Below, piece by piece: positions 15,893 through 25,734 of a DNA stretch of 64,000 bases. Position 1 is the first letter of the stretch. Each line of letters begins with the position of its first letter. The stretch spans positions 1-64,000 of the forward strand of contig CAKSIH010000004.1 of NCBI GenBank assembly GCA_934462705.1, written 5' to 3'. The DNA is from an uncultured Eubacteriales bacterium. Its GTDB lineage: Bacteria > Bacillota > Clostridia > Oscillospirales > Acutalibacteraceae. The position numbers were made by a program, and so were the translations under genes. The notes below the pieces were generated by a model that ran no database searches, had not been told where the DNA came from, and saw only the letters and a program-made list of their open reading frames with translations.

Positions 15893-17149
15893 CTATTCTG
15901 CTGCACTTTTTCCGGCAACAAATCCCGAAACCCATGCCCAATGTAAATTAAATCCGCCACACAAGCCGTCCACATTTAGCATTTCACCTGTTAAATATAG
16001 CCCCTTTACACGCAAGGATTCCATTGTTTTTAAGTTAAATTCATTTAAATTAAAACCACCAGACATAACTTGCGCATGCTTAAATGTTTGAACATCAGTT
16101 ATCTTAAATTCAAGGTTTTTAATTGCGGCTGCTATGTCGCTCAGTTGCAAATCGGTTAAATCTGCAAGGTTTATCGATGATTTTAAAGCTCCATACTGCT
16201 TAATCACAGCTTGACCTAATTTATTATTTAAAATACCAACAAATAAAGAGTTTAACTCTTCATTGCTGTAAAATTTTAATTTATTTTTTAATATACTTAA
16301 TATTTCTTCCGAGCTATACTCCGGCATTAAGTCAACAATTATTTTTAATTTAGCCTTTCGGTTTCTCTTTTTTATTTCACCTACAAACCTGGATAACTGA
16401 AATATGCATATTCCTGAAAGACCATATTCTGTAAACTGCACCTCACCAATTTCCTCTTTTATCTTCACGTCATCATGTAAAAGTGAAATTTTAGCATTCC
16501 AACGTACACCTTTTAGTGCCTTTTCAAAGCCAGAATTTGTTTTAATTGGAACAAGAGCCGGAAATGGGCTTTCATAAGCATGCTCAAACTTCTTTACAAT
16601 ATCATACATGCTGCCTGCAAAAACCTTGCCCGGTGATGCAAGACCTCCAACAGAAATAATAACCTTATCTGCTGTAAATGTAAAATCGCTTGATATAACA
16701 ACAAATTTGCCCTTTTTCTTTTTAATTAAGATAACATCAACATTATTAAAAGTTTGAACATTGAGTCTTTTTAGCTCTACTCTTAAAACGTCCAGAACAG
16801 AGGAAGCTTGACTTGTATATGGATAAACGCGACCTGTACTATCTGCTTTTGTTAGTAAACCCAACTTTCCAAAAAACTCCTTCACAAAATTGCTATTATA
16901 CTTATTTAAAAGAGGCTCTATAATGTTTGCTGCCTCGTTGTAATTATCTTTTGTTATGTTCTCATTCGACAGGTTGCATTTTCCGTTTCCTGTCATAAGT
17001 ATTTTTTTGCCTATCCTGTCGCTTTTTTCTATTAATGCAACTTTTTTATTTATTCCATTTTGTTCTATCTTTTGTGCCGCAGAAATAGCTGCAGTAATGC
17101 CACTTGCTCCTGCACCTATTACTAAAATGTTTGTATCTATGCTCTTCAT
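15893..17149 (-). CDS. HI0933/BaiN-family flavoprotein
   Basis: 418 residues. N-terminal Rossmann motif VIGAGASGITAA (about residues 9-20), NGKCNLSN (about 56-63) and the C-terminal GEMLNVDGLCGGFNLHWAW region are signatures of the HI0933 (YhiN/BaiN) FAD family. Some members reduce bile-acid intermediates, but the function of most is unknown. I place the start at ATG 17149, two bases after the upstream stop TAG (17152-17154), an arrangement suggesting translational coupling. The longer open frame begins at a TTG inside the upstream gene. Confidence 0.88.
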   Translation of the reverse strand: MKSIDTNILVIGAGASGITAAISAAQKIEQNGINKKVALIEKSDRIGKKILMTGNGKCNLSNENITKDNYNEAANIIEPLLNKYNSNFVKEFFGKLGLLTKADSTGRVYPYTSQASSVLDVLRVELKRLNVQTFNNVDVILIKKKKGKFVVISSDFTFTADKVIISVGGLASPGKVFAGSMYDIVKKFEHAYESPFPALVPIKTNSGFEKALKGVRWNAKISLLHDDVKIKEEIGEVQFTEYGLSGICIFQLSRFVGEIKKRNRKAKLKIIVDLMPEYSSEEILSILKNKLKFYSNEELNSLFVGILNNKLGQAVIKQYGALKSSINLADLTDLQLSDIAAAIKNLEFKITDVQTFKHAQVMSGGFNLNEFNLKTMESLRVKGLYLTGEMLNVDGLCGGFNLHWAWVSGFVAGKSAAE

Positions 17150-17151
17150 AA

Positions 17152-17649
17152 CTATCTTAAACAATACGGTATAAAATACGCAATAACTGAAATTATGACC
17201 CCTGCAGTTATTACACCCAAAGTTATTGGTAAAAAAGAGTCCTTAAGTTTCATTCTGAGTATAGACGCTATTAGGGCTCCCGTCCAACCTCCTGTCATGG
17301 GAAGAGGTATTGCCACAAATGTAAACAATCCCCATTCCTTATACTTTGTAATTTGTTCACTTTTTGCTCCGGCCTTTTCCTCAAAATGCTCTATCATTCT
17401 TTTTAGTTTGGTCTTTTTTAAAAAAGCAAAAATTTGATCTATAAAAAGTATTATAAATACTAGCGGCAAAACGTTTCCTATTACACAAATCGGGAATGCG
17501 TAAACCCATTTTACACCTAAAATGCTGGCAGCAATAAGTCCTCCTCTTAGCTCCAATATTGGCATCATTGATATTATGAATATTATTACCTCCGCGGGTA
17601 CCTTACTTGTTAGTGCATCTGTAATTGAATGTATTAATTGATTTGCCAA
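17152..17649 (-). CDS. Small multidrug-export family membrane protein (COG2426)
   Basis: 165 residues with four to five hydrophobic helices, including the PILELRGGLIA segment (about residues 30-40) and AIPLPMTGGWTGA (about 113-125), both typical of the putative small multidrug export family. The reported drug export role in this family is thinly supported. The start is a TTG 9 bases after AGGAGGAG. First gene of the minus-strand run down to the P-type ATPase, with its own promoter back-to-back with that of yicC. Confidence 0.85.
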   Translation of the reverse strand: MANQLIHSITDALTSKVPAEVIIFIISMMPILELRGGLIAASILGVKWVYAFPICVIGNVLPLVFIILFIDQIFAFLKKTKLKRMIEHFEEKAGAKSEQITKYKEWGLFTFVAIPLPMTGGWTGALIASILRMKLKDSFLPITLGVITAGVIISVIAYFIPYCLR

Positions 17650-17680
17650 AAAAACTCCTCCTAAGAATTAAGATATTACT

Positions 17681-17709
17681 ATTATAATTGATATTTAAAG
17701 GTTTATCAA
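17681..17709 (-). promoter_or_regulatory. Promoter of the COG2426-flavoprotein run
   Basis: Minus strand: TTGATA (17709-17704), 17 bp, TATAAT (17686-17681). Confidence 0.75.
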
Positions 17710-17712
17710 TAT

Positions 17713-17742
17713 TTGACACAAGGCATAAAAAACTGTTAAAAT
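17713..17742 (+). promoter_or_regulatory. Promoter of the yicC-thiN operon
   Basis: TTGACA (17713-17718), 18 bp, TAAAAT (17737-17742). The -35 boxes of the two divergent promoters are three bases apart. Confidence 0.75.
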
Positions 17743-17784
17743 AGAAAGTATGTAATCTTTTGTAAAAAGGGGTTCTGGTAACTT

Positions 17785-18655
17785 GTGAGAAGCATGACAG
17801 GATATAGTTTTGCAAGCTTGGGAAATATAACGGTAGAAGTAAGATCCATAAACCATCGTTTTTTTGAATTCAACTTTCATGGACCTTACGGATACACATT
17901 TTTAGAAGATAAATTTCGCAAACTTGTAAAAAAAGCTATCTGCAGGGGCAAAATTGATGTATTTGTTCGTATTGAGAATTCATCTGACGATAATATAGAT
18001 GTAAATATAAATTTTAACCTAGCATCAAAGTATGTAAACGCACTAAATGATTTAACCCTTAAGTTCGGCACCGATTCAAATATAACGGCATTTCAAATTT
18101 TAACTCTTCCAAATATAATTAAACTTGAACACCAGGAAATCGACGAAACTGAAATCATTAAACCGGTGCTTGAATGTGCAAACACTGCCATTTGCAATTT
18201 AATTTGTATGAAAGAAACTGAAGGTAAAAAACTTAAAACCGACATTAAAGATAAACTTGTTTCCATCACTAATATATTGACCGTCATTAAAAAAAAATTC
18301 TTTTAATGCAACAGAAAAGTACAAACAAAAGCTCGAGCAAAATATAAAAAATATATTAAATCATAATGAAATAGATCTTAGCGAGCAGCGAATACTTACC
18401 GAGGTAGCTATTTTTGCCGATAAAGTGGCTATCGATGAGGAAATTGTACGACTTGAAAGTCACATTGAACAAATGGATAAACTGCTTTTATGCGATGGAA
18501 GCATGGGCAAAAAAATGGATTTTATCATTCAAGAAATGAATCGAGAAACAAACACAATTGGTTCTAAATGCTCTGATATATGTATTTCTCGGTCAGTTAT
18601 AGAAATTAAAGCTACACTTGAAAAAATTCGCGAACAAGTTCAAAATATAGAGTAA
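17785..18655 (+). pseudogene. yicC: yicC endoribonuclease-family gene, frameshifted at an A9 run
   Basis: YicC/YloC family (DUF1732 C-terminus), an RNA-processing stress protein of about 290 residues. The first frame starts at GTG 17785 with MRSMTGYSFA and NHRFFE near residue 29, and stops at 18304-18306 after 173 residues. The rest, NATEKYKQKL up to DEEIVRLESHIEQ, is in another frame, 18305-18655. The break falls in nine A (18289-18297); eight A would restore one full-length protein. The downstream part is well conserved in appearance, so this may be recent, a sequencing error, or rescued by polymerase slippage on the A run. First gene of the operon; remA follows. Confidence 0.8.
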
Positions 18656-18667
18656 GGAGATGTTTAA

Positions 18668-18949
18668 ATGACTTTTATAAATATTGGTTTTGGTAACATG
18701 ATTTTAGCACAAAGAATTGTTGCAATTGTAAGCCCTGAAGCTGCACCTATCAAGAGAATCGTTGCAGACGCAAGAGGCAAACGAGAGCTTATTGATGCTA
18801 CATGCGGAAGACGCACAAGATCCGTTGTTATTACAGACAGCAACCATATAATTTTATCTGCGTTAAACCCCGACACCGTAGTGGGACGCTTTAAATTAAG
18901 TAATTCTCCGGATAAAAAATTAAGGAGGAAACCAAAAAGTGAAGAATAA
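18668..18949 (+). CDS. remA: RemA-like DNA-binding regulator (DUF370)
   Basis: 93 residues, matching the small DUF370 family: INIGFGN at the start, then IVSPEAAPIKR and ADARGKRELIDATCGR. In Bacillus RemA is a ring-forming DNA-binding protein that activates biofilm matrix and osmoprotection genes. Here, as in most Firmicutes, it sits between yicC and gmk and overlaps gmk by 11 bases. The target genes in this organism are unknown. Confidence 0.92.
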   Translation: MTFINIGFGNMILAQRIVAIVSPEAAPIKRIVADARGKRELIDATCGRRTRSVVITDSNHIILSALNPDTVVGRFKLSNSPDKKLRRKPKSEE

Positions 18950-19562
18950 AGGAGCCTTGATTATCCTTTCTGCTCCATCCGGTGCCGGAAAAGATACAAT
19001 TATTGAAGAATTGATCAAAAAAGACTCAAACATTAAAATGTCTGTTTCTGCTACAACCAGGCCGAAAAGAGAAAATGAAATTGATGGAAAAAATTATTTC
19101 TTTGTATCAAAAGAAGTCTTTGAAAAAATGATCGCTTCAAACGCGCTTATTGAGTATGCCCAATACTGTGATAATTATTATGGTACTCCTAAAAAGGCTG
19201 TTGAGCTATGGCGGGAACAAGGGTTTGATGTTATATTAAAAATAGAGGTACAGGGAGCTAAAAAAGTGCTAAAAGAATGCAGCGATGCTACTGGAATATT
19301 CGTTTTGCCCCCATCTATGGACATTTTAAAAAGCAGGCTTGTAAACAGAGGAACCGAAACTGAGGAAACTTTAAAACTTCGGCTTAGACAGGCTGAAAAT
19401 GAGATTAAATGTGCAGATTTTTATGATTATGCAGTTGTAAATGACAAATTAGACGACTGTGTAACAAATATTTTAAATATAATAAAAAGTGAGAAACTTA
19501 AAATTTCAAATAAGAAAAATTTTATTAATGAGGTGTTGTCACAATGTATAAACCATCAATAG
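18939..19562 (+). CDS. gmk: Guanylate kinase
   Basis: Converts GMP to GDP with ATP. P-loop SAPSGAGKDT (about residues 9-18), SVSATTRPKRENEIDGKNYF (about 32-51) for GMP binding, and the lid region follow in the usual order. The usual Lys-Ser/Thr of the P-loop is Lys-Asp-Thr here, as in several Firmicutes enzymes. GTG start inside the end of remA, preceded by AAGGAGG. Its stop overlaps rpoZ by 19 bases. Confidence 0.95.
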   Translation: MKNKGALIILSAPSGAGKDTIIEELIKKDSNIKMSVSATTRPKRENEIDGKNYFFVSKEVFEKMIASNALIEYAQYCDNYYGTPKKAVELWREQGFDVILKIEVQGAKKVLKECSDATGIFVLPPSMDILKSRLVNRGTETEETLKLRLRQAENEIKCADFYDYAVVNDKLDDCVTNILNIIKSEKLKISNKKNFINEVLSQCINHQ

Positions 19563-19747
19563 ACGATATGTTAGCAGGAAAACAAAGCAGGTATTCTTTG
19601 GTCATTGGCGTTGCAAAAAGAGCCCGAGAAATAACAGAAGAATGTGAAAAAAACGGTGATACTACTATTCAAAAGCCGGTTATGTGCGCAATTGAAGATT
19701 TTAAGGATCATAAATATGAGATTCTTGAACCAGAGGTAAATAATTAA
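19544..19747 (+). CDS. rpoZ: RNA polymerase omega subunit
   Basis: 67 residues. YKPSIDDML at the N-terminus and SRYSLVIGVAKRAREI are the conserved omega core, which latches the beta-prime subunit during polymerase assembly. Its placement after gmk is standard. It begins within the 3' end of gmk, with GAGGTG as ribosome binding site. Confidence 0.95.
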   Translation: MYKPSIDDMLAGKQSRYSLVIGVAKRAREITEECEKNGDTTIQKPVMCAIEDFKDHKYEILEPEVNN

Positions 19748-19783
19748 CCAGCTTCTTGTATCGTTTTGGGGGTAAAAATAAAA

Positions 19784-22264
19784 ATGGATGAAAAATCTAC
19801 TAACCAGACCGAAAACCGTATAAATTGCGTCCAGGTTGCGGTTGACAATTTAATCTATAGTGTAGATAAATTGTACAGTTATGCTGTGCCTGAATTTCTA
19901 GCTGATAAAATTAAAATTGGTGCTAGAGTAATGGTTCCGTTTGGGCGCAGCAATAAACTTACAATGGGCGTAATTATAAGTACGGAAACAAGCAGTGATT
20001 GCTGCAAATTAAAGTTGCTAGAAGAAGTTATTGACGAAACTCCACTGATTTGCGAAAAAATGATTAATCTTGCAAACTTTATGAAGCAAAAATATTTTTG
20101 CACCCTTTACGACGCTTTAAAATTAATGATACCAAGCGGTATGGGCATGAAAATTGTTAATCTTTATGCTTTAAACAGTAACTTGTGTTTAAATGGTTCT
20201 GTTATTAGCAGCCAAGAAAGTGATATAATAGATTTTCTTGCAAAAACCGACTCTGATATTGAGGAGGAAAAAATAGCAAAAAAATTTGATTATAATGTTG
20301 TTCCGGTGCTTAATAAACTTGTTTCTCAAAAAATATTAAAAAGAAATGTAGTCTTTAAGCAAAAAACAGGCGATATTACTCAAAAAACGGTAACGCTTTC
20401 GGGTGTAGATTTTAACAGCGTTAAACTTACCACAAAACAAAAATGTGTAATTGAATTTTTACATACCCACCCTGAAGGAATATGTATAAAAGAGCTTCTT
20501 TATCACACAGGAGTGGGCATTGGCGTTGTAAAAACACTTGAAAAAAAGGGAATTATATCATATTCATTGGAGAAGGTTTATAGAAATCCATATAAAAAAT
20601 ACGAGAATCAAAATAATAGTGCAAACGTAAATTTAAACAATGAACAGACACTAGCTTATAATTCTATTTTAAAAAAATATAATCAAAATAAATACCATGT
20701 GTCCCTTCTTTACGGCGTAACCGGCAGCGGAAAAACTTCTGTTTTTATGAAGTTAATTGATCATGTTTATAAAGACGGAAAAAGCATTATCTTAATGGTT
20801 CCAGAGATTGCTTTGACTTCTCAAATAATTCTTACTTTTAAATCTCGCTTTGGCGATAAAGTTGCGGTTTTCCACAGTGGGCTTTCAGCCGGTGAACGCA
20901 TGGACGAGTTTAAGCGAGTTCAAAACGGCGAAGCTACCATCGTAATTGGAACGAGATCTGCTGTCTTTACACCGGTTAAGAACCTTGGATTAATAGTTAT
21001 GGATGAAGAGCAGGAATACAGTTATAAATCCGATTCTACACCACGCTATCATGCGCGGGATATTGCCAAATACCGGTGTTTTAAAAGCAATGCCCTTTTA
21101 TTGCTAGCTTCCGCTACCCCAGCACTTGAAAGCTTTTATCTTGCTAAAAAGGGAAAATACTCATTTAACAAACTAACTGCACGATATGGTAATGCAGTTT
21201 TGCCAGACGTTAAGGTTGTCGATATGAATAAAGAATCTGAAATTGGCAACTTCGGTTTATTCAGTGGTGTGCTTATAGATAAAATCAAACATAACATTCA
21301 AAGTGACAGACAAGCTATTCTTTTACTAAACAGACGTGGTTTTAACACCCACGTATCTTGTCGCAATTGCGGTGAAGTTGTAACGTGCCCTAATTGCAGT
21401 ATTCCCCTTACATATCACTCTGCAAACGGCAGAATGATGTGCCATTATTGTGGACATTCTATGAATATTAGCGATAAATGCCCCTTTTGCAAAGAACCAC
21501 AACTTAAATATTCTGGAATGGGGACCCAAAGAGTTGAAAAAGAACTAAAATTGCTTGTTCCAGATGCTAAAATTCTTAGAATGGATGCTGACACAACACA
21601 GGCAAAGGCATCTCACGAGAAGAAACTTAAAGAATTTAGCAAAGGCAAATATGATATAATGATTGGTACTCAAATGGTAGCTAAGGGCCTTGATTTTCCC
21701 GGGGTAACTTTGGTTGGAATTTTATCTGCGGATCAATCTTTATACAGTGATGACTTCAGAAGCTTTGAGAGAACCTTTTCCCTTTTAACTCAAGTAATCG
21801 GCAGAGCAGGAAGAGCTAAGGATCCCGGAGTTGCCGTTATACAAACCTTTACCCCAGAAAATCATATTATAAACTTAGCCGCAAAACAAGATTATGAACA
21901 ATTTTATAATGAAGAAATAGAAATAAGGCAGGCAATGCTGTATCCACCTTTTGCAAATATTTGCGTGGTGGGTTTTACAGGACCTGTTGAATTTAAGGTT
22001 AAAATGGTTGTAAATGAATTTTTTAAGGAATTAAAAAATCTTGCTGTAAAGGAATATAAGCATTTGGCCTTAAAGGTGCTGGGACCATCTCCCGCAAGTA
22101 TTTTAAAGCTTAATAATAAGTATAGATATAAAATAATTATAAAATTTAAAGATGAGAAAAATTTACGTATGCTTTTATCTCAATTAATTTTAAGTTCTAG
22201 GATTGAAAAAATTTTATCTGGAGTAAAAATATTTATTGACATTAATCCAGATACCATTATGTAG
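19784..22264 (+). CDS. priA: Primosomal protein N' (PriA helicase)
   Basis: Restarts stalled replication forks and loads the replicative helicase. Walker A GVTGSGKT (about residue 320), Walker B DEEQ (usually DEEH in this family), and a zinc region with four CxxC pairs (CRNC, CPNC, CHYC, CPFC) between about residues 525 and 565. Helicase C motifs QMVAKGLDFP and QVIGRAGRA follow. 826 residues from the ATG at 19784; a TTG 18 bases earlier is in frame, but GGGGGTAA is placed for the ATG. Confidence 0.94.
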   Translation: MDEKSTNQTENRINCVQVAVDNLIYSVDKLYSYAVPEFLADKIKIGARVMVPFGRSNKLTMGVIISTETSSDCCKLKLLEEVIDETPLICEKMINLANFMKQKYFCTLYDALKLMIPSGMGMKIVNLYALNSNLCLNGSVISSQESDIIDFLAKTDSDIEEEKIAKKFDYNVVPVLNKLVSQKILKRNVVFKQKTGDITQKTVTLSGVDFNSVKLTTKQKCVIEFLHTHPEGICIKELLYHTGVGIGVVKTLEKKGIISYSLEKVYRNPYKKYENQNNSANVNLNNEQTLAYNSILKKYNQNKYHVSLLYGVTGSGKTSVFMKLIDHVYKDGKSIILMVPEIALTSQIILTFKSRFGDKVAVFHSGLSAGERMDEFKRVQNGEATIVIGTRSAVFTPVKNLGLIVMDEEQEYSYKSDSTPRYHARDIAKYRCFKSNALLLLASATPALESFYLAKKGKYSFNKLTARYGNAVLPDVKVVDMNKESEIGNFGLFSGVLIDKIKHNIQSDRQAILLLNRRGFNTHVSCRNCGEVVTCPNCSIPLTYHSANGRMMCHYCGHSMNISDKCPFCKEPQLKYSGMGTQRVEKELKLLVPDAKILRMDADTTQAKASHEKKLKEFSKGKYDIMIGTQMVAKGLDFPGVTLVGILSADQSLYSDDFRSFERTFSLLTQVIGRAGRAKDPGVAVIQTFTPENHIINLAAKQDYEQFYNEEIEIRQAMLYPPFANICVVGFTGPVEFKVKMVVNEFFKELKNLAVKEYKHLALKVLGPSPASILKLNNKYRYKIIIKFKDEKNLRMLLSQLILSSRIEKILSGVKIFIDINPDTIM

Positions 22265-22278
22265 AAAGAAGGTAAAAA

Positions 22279-22746
22279 ATGGCTACCAGAAACATAGTTA
22301 TAGAGGGAGACCCTATACTAAGAAAAAAATCGAGAAAAATTGAAAAATTTAATGAAAGGCTTTTTGAGCTTATCGATGATATGAAAGAAACAATGCAACA
22401 ACAAGATGGAGTTGGACTTGCCGCCGTTCAAGTTGGGATTTTAAAGCAGGTTATTATTGTTGATAGCGGAGACGAAATTTTAGAACTTATAAACCCAGAA
22501 ATAATAGAAAAATTTGGGGTTCAAGAGGATGTTGAAGGATGCCTTTCTTGCCCCGGAGAATATGGGATTACTTCAAGACCTTTGAAAGTTAAAGTTAAAG
22601 CTCTCGATAGATTTGGCAAAGAAAAAATCTATGAAGCTGAAGGATTGGTAGCTCGAGCTTTTTGCCATGAAATTGATCACCTATCGGGAATATTATTTAA
22701 AGATCACGCTATACGTATGCTCGATGAATCGGAATATGAAGACTAA
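22279..22746 (+). CDS. def: Peptide deformylase
   Basis: Removes the formyl group from nascent proteins. All three motifs are present: GVGLAAVQVG (about residues 43-52), EGCLSCPG (about 88-95, metal-binding Cys) and HEIDH (about 129-133, two metal-binding His and catalytic Glu). 155 residues, type 1B-like length. AGAAGG lies before the ATG. It is paired with fmt, which adds the formyl group, as in most bacteria. Confidence 0.96.
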   Translation: MATRNIVIEGDPILRKKSRKIEKFNERLFELIDDMKETMQQQDGVGLAAVQVGILKQVIIVDSGDEILELINPEIIEKFGVQEDVEGCLSCPGEYGITSRPLKVKVKALDRFGKEKIYEAEGLVARAFCHEIDHLSGILFKDHAIRMLDESEYED

Positions 22747-22762
22747 AATTGGGGGTAATACT

Positions 22763-23686
22763 TTGAACGTACTATTTATGGGAACACCTGAATTTGCAGT
22801 GCCCTGCCTTGAAAATATAATTAATTCAAATTACAATATATGCGGTGTATTTACACAGCCGGATAAAAAAAAGGGGCGAGGCCAGATGCTTAGTGCTCCT
22901 CCGGTTAAGGAGTTTGCCTTGCATCATGGAATTGATGTTTTTCAGCCGACAAGTTTAAAAAATGAGGAATCATTTGAAATAATTAAAAAACTAAATCCTG
23001 ATATCATTGTTGTCGTTGCCTATGGAAAAATTTTGCCGGAAAGAATTATAAATTTTCCAAAGTACGGATGCATAAATGTTCATGCATCTCTTTTGCCAAA
23101 ATATAGGGGAGCTGCACCAATACAATGGTCAATTATAAATGGCGAAAGTAAAACAGGAATAACTACAATGTATATGGACAAAGGACTTGATACGGGAGAT
23201 ATGCTTTTAAAAGATGAAACATTAATAGACGAAAATGAAAACTCTTCTGAACTTTCTAAAAGACTGTCTCAGATGGGTGCAAATCTTATAGTTAAAACTT
23301 TGAAAGCTTTAGAAAATGGCAACTTAGAGAGAATTAAACAAGATGACAGTCTCTCTAGTTATGCTTCCATGCTCGATAAAACAATGTGTAAAATTGACTT
23401 TAATAAAACTGCTTTTGAAGTTCATAACTTGGTTAGGGGGCTTAATTCTTGGCCAATTGCTTGTACCACTTTGAACGGAAAAAATTTAAAAATTTATAAA
23501 ACTAAAGTTATTAAGAATGTTAAAGGTATTCCCGGCGAAGTAAAAAGCTGTATTCCTTTTATAGTTTGCTGCAATAATAATACTGCCGTTGAAATTGTTG
23601 AGCTTCAGTTTGAGGGCAAAAGGCGCATGAACGCTGAAGACTTCATGCGTGGATACAGAGATAAAGATAGGCTAACTTTAAGCTAG
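22763..23686 (+). CDS. fmt: Methionyl-tRNA formyltransferase
   Basis: Formylates initiator Met-tRNA using 10-formyl-tetrahydrofolate. FMGTPEFAVP at the N-terminus, NVHASLLPKYRGAAPIQW (catalytic Asn and His region, about residues 106-123) and the C-terminal OB-type tRNA-binding domain. The open frame extends 32 codons upstream into def, but GGGGGTAA directly precedes a TTG at 22763, giving 307 residues, the family norm, with the canonical N-terminus. Confidence 0.94.
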   Translation: MNVLFMGTPEFAVPCLENIINSNYNICGVFTQPDKKKGRGQMLSAPPVKEFALHHGIDVFQPTSLKNEESFEIIKKLNPDIIVVVAYGKILPERIINFPKYGCINVHASLLPKYRGAAPIQWSIINGESKTGITTMYMDKGLDTGDMLLKDETLIDENENSSELSKRLSQMGANLIVKTLKALENGNLERIKQDDSLSSYASMLDKTMCKIDFNKTAFEVHNLVRGLNSWPIACTTLNGKNLKIYKTKVIKNVKGIPGEVKSCIPFIVCCNNNTAVEIVELQFEGKRRMNAEDFMRGYRDKDRLTLS

Positions 23687-23697
23687 GAGGAAATTAT

Positions 23698-24405
23698 ATG
23701 TATGGATTTTATTATTACGATTACACTTATTTTTTGTTTATGTTACCAGCCTTATTGCTTTCATTGTGGGCACAAATAAAGGTTAATACTACATTTTCAA
23801 AATACTCAAAGGTAAGGAACTCAAGAGGACTTACCGGCGCAGATGCAGCATATAAAGTGCTTTCCCACAATGATGTCACAGGTGTTTCTTTAGAGCATAT
23901 ACACGGGAATTTAAATGACCATTTTGACCCTAAAACAAATGTTATCCGTCTTTCCGACTCTGTTTATTCACAGACATCTGTAGCTGCTGTTGGTGTAGCT
24001 GCTCATGAAGCTGGGCATGCTGTGCAAAAGGCTACAGATTACTCACCAATGAAACTCCGAGCCGTGCTTGTTCCAATTTCAAGATTTGGCTCTTTTCTTG
24101 CTATGCCGCTTATATTCATAGGCCTGCTTTTACCGGTCCAATATGATTTTATCGTAACTTTGGGCATCATCTTTTTTAGTTTTTCGGTACTTTTTCAAAT
24201 AATTACATTGCCTGTTGAAATAAATGCAAGCAACAGAGCTATTCAGACACTTGAGCAAACTGGAACCCTTGAGGGGGAAGAACTTGAAGGTGCAAAGAAA
24301 GTCCTTAAAGCTGCTGCAATGACTTACCTTGCCGCCACATTTGCAGCCGTTATGTCTCTTTTAAGACTGCTTTTAATTTTTGGCGGTAGGAGAGATAGAA
24401 ATTAA
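23698..24405 (+). CDS. Membrane zinc metallopeptidase (YugP-like)
   Basis: 235 residues, matching the neutral zinc metallopeptidase family found next to fmt/rsmB in many Clostridia. HEAGH (about residues 102-106) gives the zinc ligands and catalytic Glu. Hydrophobic segments lie at about 8-24, 120-160 and near the C-terminus, so it is a membrane protein. The substrate is unknown. TAATG overlap with rsmB indicates translational coupling. Confidence 0.85.
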   Translation: MYGFYYYDYTYFLFMLPALLLSLWAQIKVNTTFSKYSKVRNSRGLTGADAAYKVLSHNDVTGVSLEHIHGNLNDHFDPKTNVIRLSDSVYSQTSVAAVGVAAHEAGHAVQKATDYSPMKLRAVLVPISRFGSFLAMPLIFIGLLLPVQYDFIVTLGIIFFSFSVLFQIITLPVEINASNRAIQTLEQTGTLEGEELEGAKKVLKAAAMTYLAATFAAVMSLLRLLLIFGGRRDRN

Positions 24406-25733
24406 TGAAAAACGCAAGACTTGTAACACTGAAAGCTTTATTAAAAATGGATTTAAATGATGGTTACTCCGGTATTATATTTAATAAAGAAATAAAAAAG
24501 TCAGAGATTGATTCTCGTGATATTGCCTTTTGTGGAAATTTATTTTATGGGGTATTGGAAAAAAAAATTACCCTTGATTACATAATATCTTTATATTCAA
24601 AAATGCCAATTAAAAAAATTTCAACCGATATTTTAAACATTTTGAGAATGGGAATATACCAAATTGTGTATATGGATAAAGTTCCTGACTCTGCTGCAGT
24701 TAACGAAAGCGTCAATTTGGTTAAGGTAATAAAAAAGCGCAGTGCTTCCGGTTTTGTCAATGGAATACTGCGATCGTTTTTAAAAAGCAATAAGAAATAT
24801 AGCCTACCTCAGAATAAAATTAAGTCCCTTTGTATAGAATATTCCTGCCCGGAATGGATAATTAATCTATTTATGAAAAGTTATGGCGAAGTTAATACTA
24901 TTAAGGTTCTCAAATCCCTAAGTGGGCGCTCCCCCATAAATATTCGAGTAAATAACTTGAAAACAACTACAAGTGAGTTAATCGAAAAGCTTGCATCTGA
25001 TGGGGTTAAAGCCTGTACAGTAGACCTAATTGACGGAGCCTTAACCTTAGAAAATACCGGCTCAATTGAAAGCCTTAACTGCTACAAAGATGGCCTTTTT
25101 CACGTGCAAGACTTAGCTTCTCAAATATGCTCTAAATCTCTATGCGCAAAGCCCTCACAAACCGTTGTAGATGTTTGTGCAAGCCCCGGAGGCAAGAGTT
25201 TTACTATTGCTGAAATGATGAATAATCGTGGTAACCTTTTTGCCTTTGACATTTATACTTCTAAAGTTGAACTTATACAAAAAGGAGCAAGAAGGCTTGG
25301 CATTGAAATAATAAATTCAAGTGTAAGAGATGCTACATCCGCAAGTAAGCCTTTGCCACTCGCAGATAGAATTTTATGTGATGTGCCCTGCTCTGGGCTT
25401 GGAATTATACGAAGAAAACCCGAAATACGCTATAAGGAGAAAACGCTTTGGGATAAGCTACCCGAATTACAATATGACATCCTTTGTAAATCATGCGTAT
25501 TTTTAAAAAATGGCGGTATTCTTGTATATTCAACCTGTACTTTAAATCCAGCCGAAAATAACAATATTGCAGATAAATTTTTATTGGAACACCCTGACTT
25601 TGAACCCGTAAGCTTAAATAATCTTGGAATTGAACGGGTAATACCCGAAAAAAATAATCAACTAACGTTATTTCCTGGGATTCATAATACGGATGGTTTT
25701 TTCATCTCGGCATTTAGGAAGAGGGGGAACTAA
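24405..25733 (+). CDS. rsmB: 16S rRNA (cytosine-967-C5)-methyltransferase
   Basis: Methylates C967 of 16S rRNA using SAM. An N-terminal NusB-like RNA-binding domain (about residues 1-140) precedes the RsmB/NOP Rossmann methyltransferase: DVCASPGGKS (SAM motif, about residue 250), DVPCSGLG (about 326, Cys of motif IV) and YSTCTLNPAEN (catalytic Cys of motif VI). 442 residues, usual size. The start codon overlaps the stop of the metallopeptidase gene by one base. Confidence 0.95.
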   Translation: MKNARLVTLKALLKMDLNDGYSGIIFNKEIKKSEIDSRDIAFCGNLFYGVLEKKITLDYIISLYSKMPIKKISTDILNILRMGIYQIVYMDKVPDSAAVNESVNLVKVIKKRSASGFVNGILRSFLKSNKKYSLPQNKIKSLCIEYSCPEWIINLFMKSYGEVNTIKVLKSLSGRSPINIRVNNLKTTTSELIEKLASDGVKACTVDLIDGALTLENTGSIESLNCYKDGLFHVQDLASQICSKSLCAKPSQTVVDVCASPGGKSFTIAEMMNNRGNLFAFDIYTSKVELIQKGARRLGIEIINSSVRDATSASKPLPLADRILCDVPCSGLGIIRRKPEIRYKEKTLWDKLPELQYDILCKSCVFLKNGGILVYSTCTLNPAENNNIADKFLLEHPDFEPVSLNNLGIERVIPEKNNQLTLFPGIHNTDGFFISAFRKRGN

Positions 25734-25734
25734 A

